DNA from: Rotaria sp. Silwood1
Taxonomy: Eukaryota; Rotifera; Eurotatoria; Philodinida; Philodinidae
NCBI GenBank assembly: GCA_905250075.1
Contig: CAJNOP010000028.1
Location: forward strand, 1,065,522 to 1,129,521
DNA length: 64,000 bases
Direction: 5' to 3'
Below the pieces are notes generated by a model. That model was not told where the DNA came from. It made no database searches and worked only from the letters and a program-made list of their open reading frames with translations. The position numbers were made by a program, and so were the translations under genes. Positions 62,983-64,000 of this stretch are shown piece by piece (position 1 is the first letter of the stretch; the number at the start of each line of letters is the position of its first letter).

Positions 62983-63787
62983 CACGTTTATATTGTGAAC
63001 TAATGTATTTTTTGTCATTTTTTCTTTATAAATGAAATAAATATTGTGATCATTGACTTTATTTGTTGATCAAATCTACTGTTTAGGTTTACTTAATCTC
63101 TAATTATCGTAAAATGCTGTTAGCGCAATCTTTATGGAATCAAAATCTGAAGCGCAATGTAGTTGTTCTTGCTATTCGCAAGGAGCCTCTTTAATTCCAT
63201 GTATTTCGAAACACATCTTTTGATCATCTTATGATTTAATCCTCGAGAAATACAAGAAGGAATGAGTTCGTGTACTATAAAGAGACATTATTCATATGCG
63301 GTGTGTGCAAGGAGAGAGAGTGAGTCTAATTTCTATTCTATACAGTTCAGTATTTCTTTTAGACTATGTATCACAGGAAAAACTTGTAAAAACTGTTTTT
63401 TTTCGATGTTCGTTCTATAGTAAAACAAACTTTTTCAGTCATGACGAATAGTATGTTTTTACTTTTTTTAATCATGTTTGAGTTTTAAAATAATAACCTG
63501 ACAATATGTTCCAAGTATTTTCTTGTTCTTGTTGGCCTTCACAAAACAATTTAGATCATAGGTCTCAAGGAATTGAATCGAAATTTTTTCGACTAGAAAA
63601 CTATGACTGGCCTTGTTAATTCAATATTGTGGCGGGTCGAGTTTTCAATAAAATATAAAACTTTCAAAATATGTTGCTTATTTCCACTAATTGTGTTTTC
63701 GAGTATCCTATATTATTTTTTCATGGGCTAAAATATTTCTGAAATGAACAGCAAATATATTAGGCACACGATAATATTATCGTCAGT
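62983..63787. other. GPCR 3' flank and repeat
   Basis: It contains the third dispersed-repeat copy (about 63118-63305). No gene is seen otherwise. Confidence 0.4.
63118..63305 (+). repeat. Dispersed repeat, copy 3 of 3
   Basis: It begins GCTGTTAGCGCAATCTTTAT and contains CCTCGAGAAATACAAG and ACATTATTCATATGCGGTG, matching copies near 27074 and 43099 in order and orientation. Confidence 0.42.
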
Positions 63788-63985
63788 TTAAAAAGTTTTA
63801 TTCATATTCAACACAATGTACTTGCCTTGCTGTCTTGGTTCATCAACAATTACTTTTTCTGATTCTAATGCTCTTTTTACTAATCTCTTGATGTCATGAA
63901 CTTGTGCTATAAATTCTTCGTTAACTATCGATGTTGATTCATTATCAGGTAGAGAAAACAGTATACATCGGAAAAGATCAAAGTT
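63788..63985 (-). CDS. Possible 3'-terminal exon of a gene extending beyond the window
   Basis: The minus strand is open for about 65 codons to a TAA at 63790-63788, with rotifer-like codon use. It reads RCILFSLPDNESTSIV, then EEFIAQVHDIKRLVKRALES, then EKVIVDEPRQQGKY. The charged amphipathic pattern looks like real protein rather than AT-rich noise. An AG (TTTCAAAAG) just upstream of about 63985 could be an acceptor. No family recognised. The rest of the gene would lie to the right of this window. Confidence 0.35.
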   Translation of the reverse strand, partial: NFDLFRCILFSLPDNESTSIVNEEFIAQVHDIKRLVKRALESEKVIVDEPRQQGKYIVLNMNKTF

Positions 63986-64000
63986 CTTTTGAAATTACAA

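Noticed and set aside
1-64000. CRISPR arrays, operons, rRNA, LTR or other retroelements
   Set aside because: No spaced direct repeats, no reverse transcriptase, integrase or capsid-like frames and no rRNA-like sequence were seen on either strand.

Overview
This AT-rich window reads as nuclear DNA of a small invertebrate. A bdelloid rotifer (Adineta/Rotaria type) fits best. The reasons are many introns of about 50-75 bp with GT..AG ends, strong A/T bias at third codon positions, tandem paralogue expansion, an orphan rhodopsin-like GPCR beside a decayed sister copy, and many short palindromic DNA-transposon relics. The organism call is an inference. I saw no rRNA, no convincing tRNA, no CRISPR array and no retroelement.

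Layout: 0.4-3.5 kb holds three DNA-transposon relics: a palindromic Harbinger/IS5-like element, a decayed helix-turn-helix transposase scrap and a mariner-type MITE. At 4.6-5.6 kb (+) is a single-exon endonuclease/exonuclease/phosphatase family protein. At 9.1-11.5 kb (+) is a five-exon four-finger C2H2 factor close to Klumpfuss/EGR. At 12.8-15.6 kb (-) is a four-exon gene resembling POLR2M/Gdown1. At 15.75-17.03 kb is a 1.28-kb near-perfectly symmetric palindromic element. At 17.7-20.1 kb (-) is a complete 12-exon PARP3. At 20.4-31.2 kb lies a minus-strand tandem array of Rho-family GTPases: three intact two-exon genes and two pseudogenes.

At 32.0-39.3 kb (+) is a 22-exon gene for a 1138-residue protein resembling the ciliary protein CFAP92/KIAA1257 (DUF4550), with a foldback element in its longest intron. 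39.4-45.8 kb is gene-poor. At 45.8-46.1 kb (+) is a tiny hydrophilic low-complexity protein. At 49.3-50.7 kb (+) is a secreted-looking cysteine-rich protein with VWC/FN1-like modules and a 14-bp perfect hairpin at its 5' end. At 52.3-53.0 kb is another palindromic element. At 54.4-54.7 kb (-) is a two-exon 92-residue secreted precursor that ends in a dibasic site followed by a Gly-terminated peptide, so it is a candidate neuropeptide gene. At 56.4-57.2 kb (-) is a GPCR pseudogene. At 58.12-58.98 kb is an 853-bp hAT-type MITE with a perfect 8-bp target duplication. At 61.9-63.0 kb (+) is an intact two-exon GPCR. The last 200 bp may hold the 3' exon of a minus-strand gene.

The genes do not form one pathway. 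PARP3 (DNA-break signalling) and the POLR2M-like factor (Pol II regulation) are nuclear housekeeping genes. The Rho array, the GPCRs and the peptide precursor are signalling genes. All exon joins were made by hand from splice signals and reading frame, without transcript evidence.
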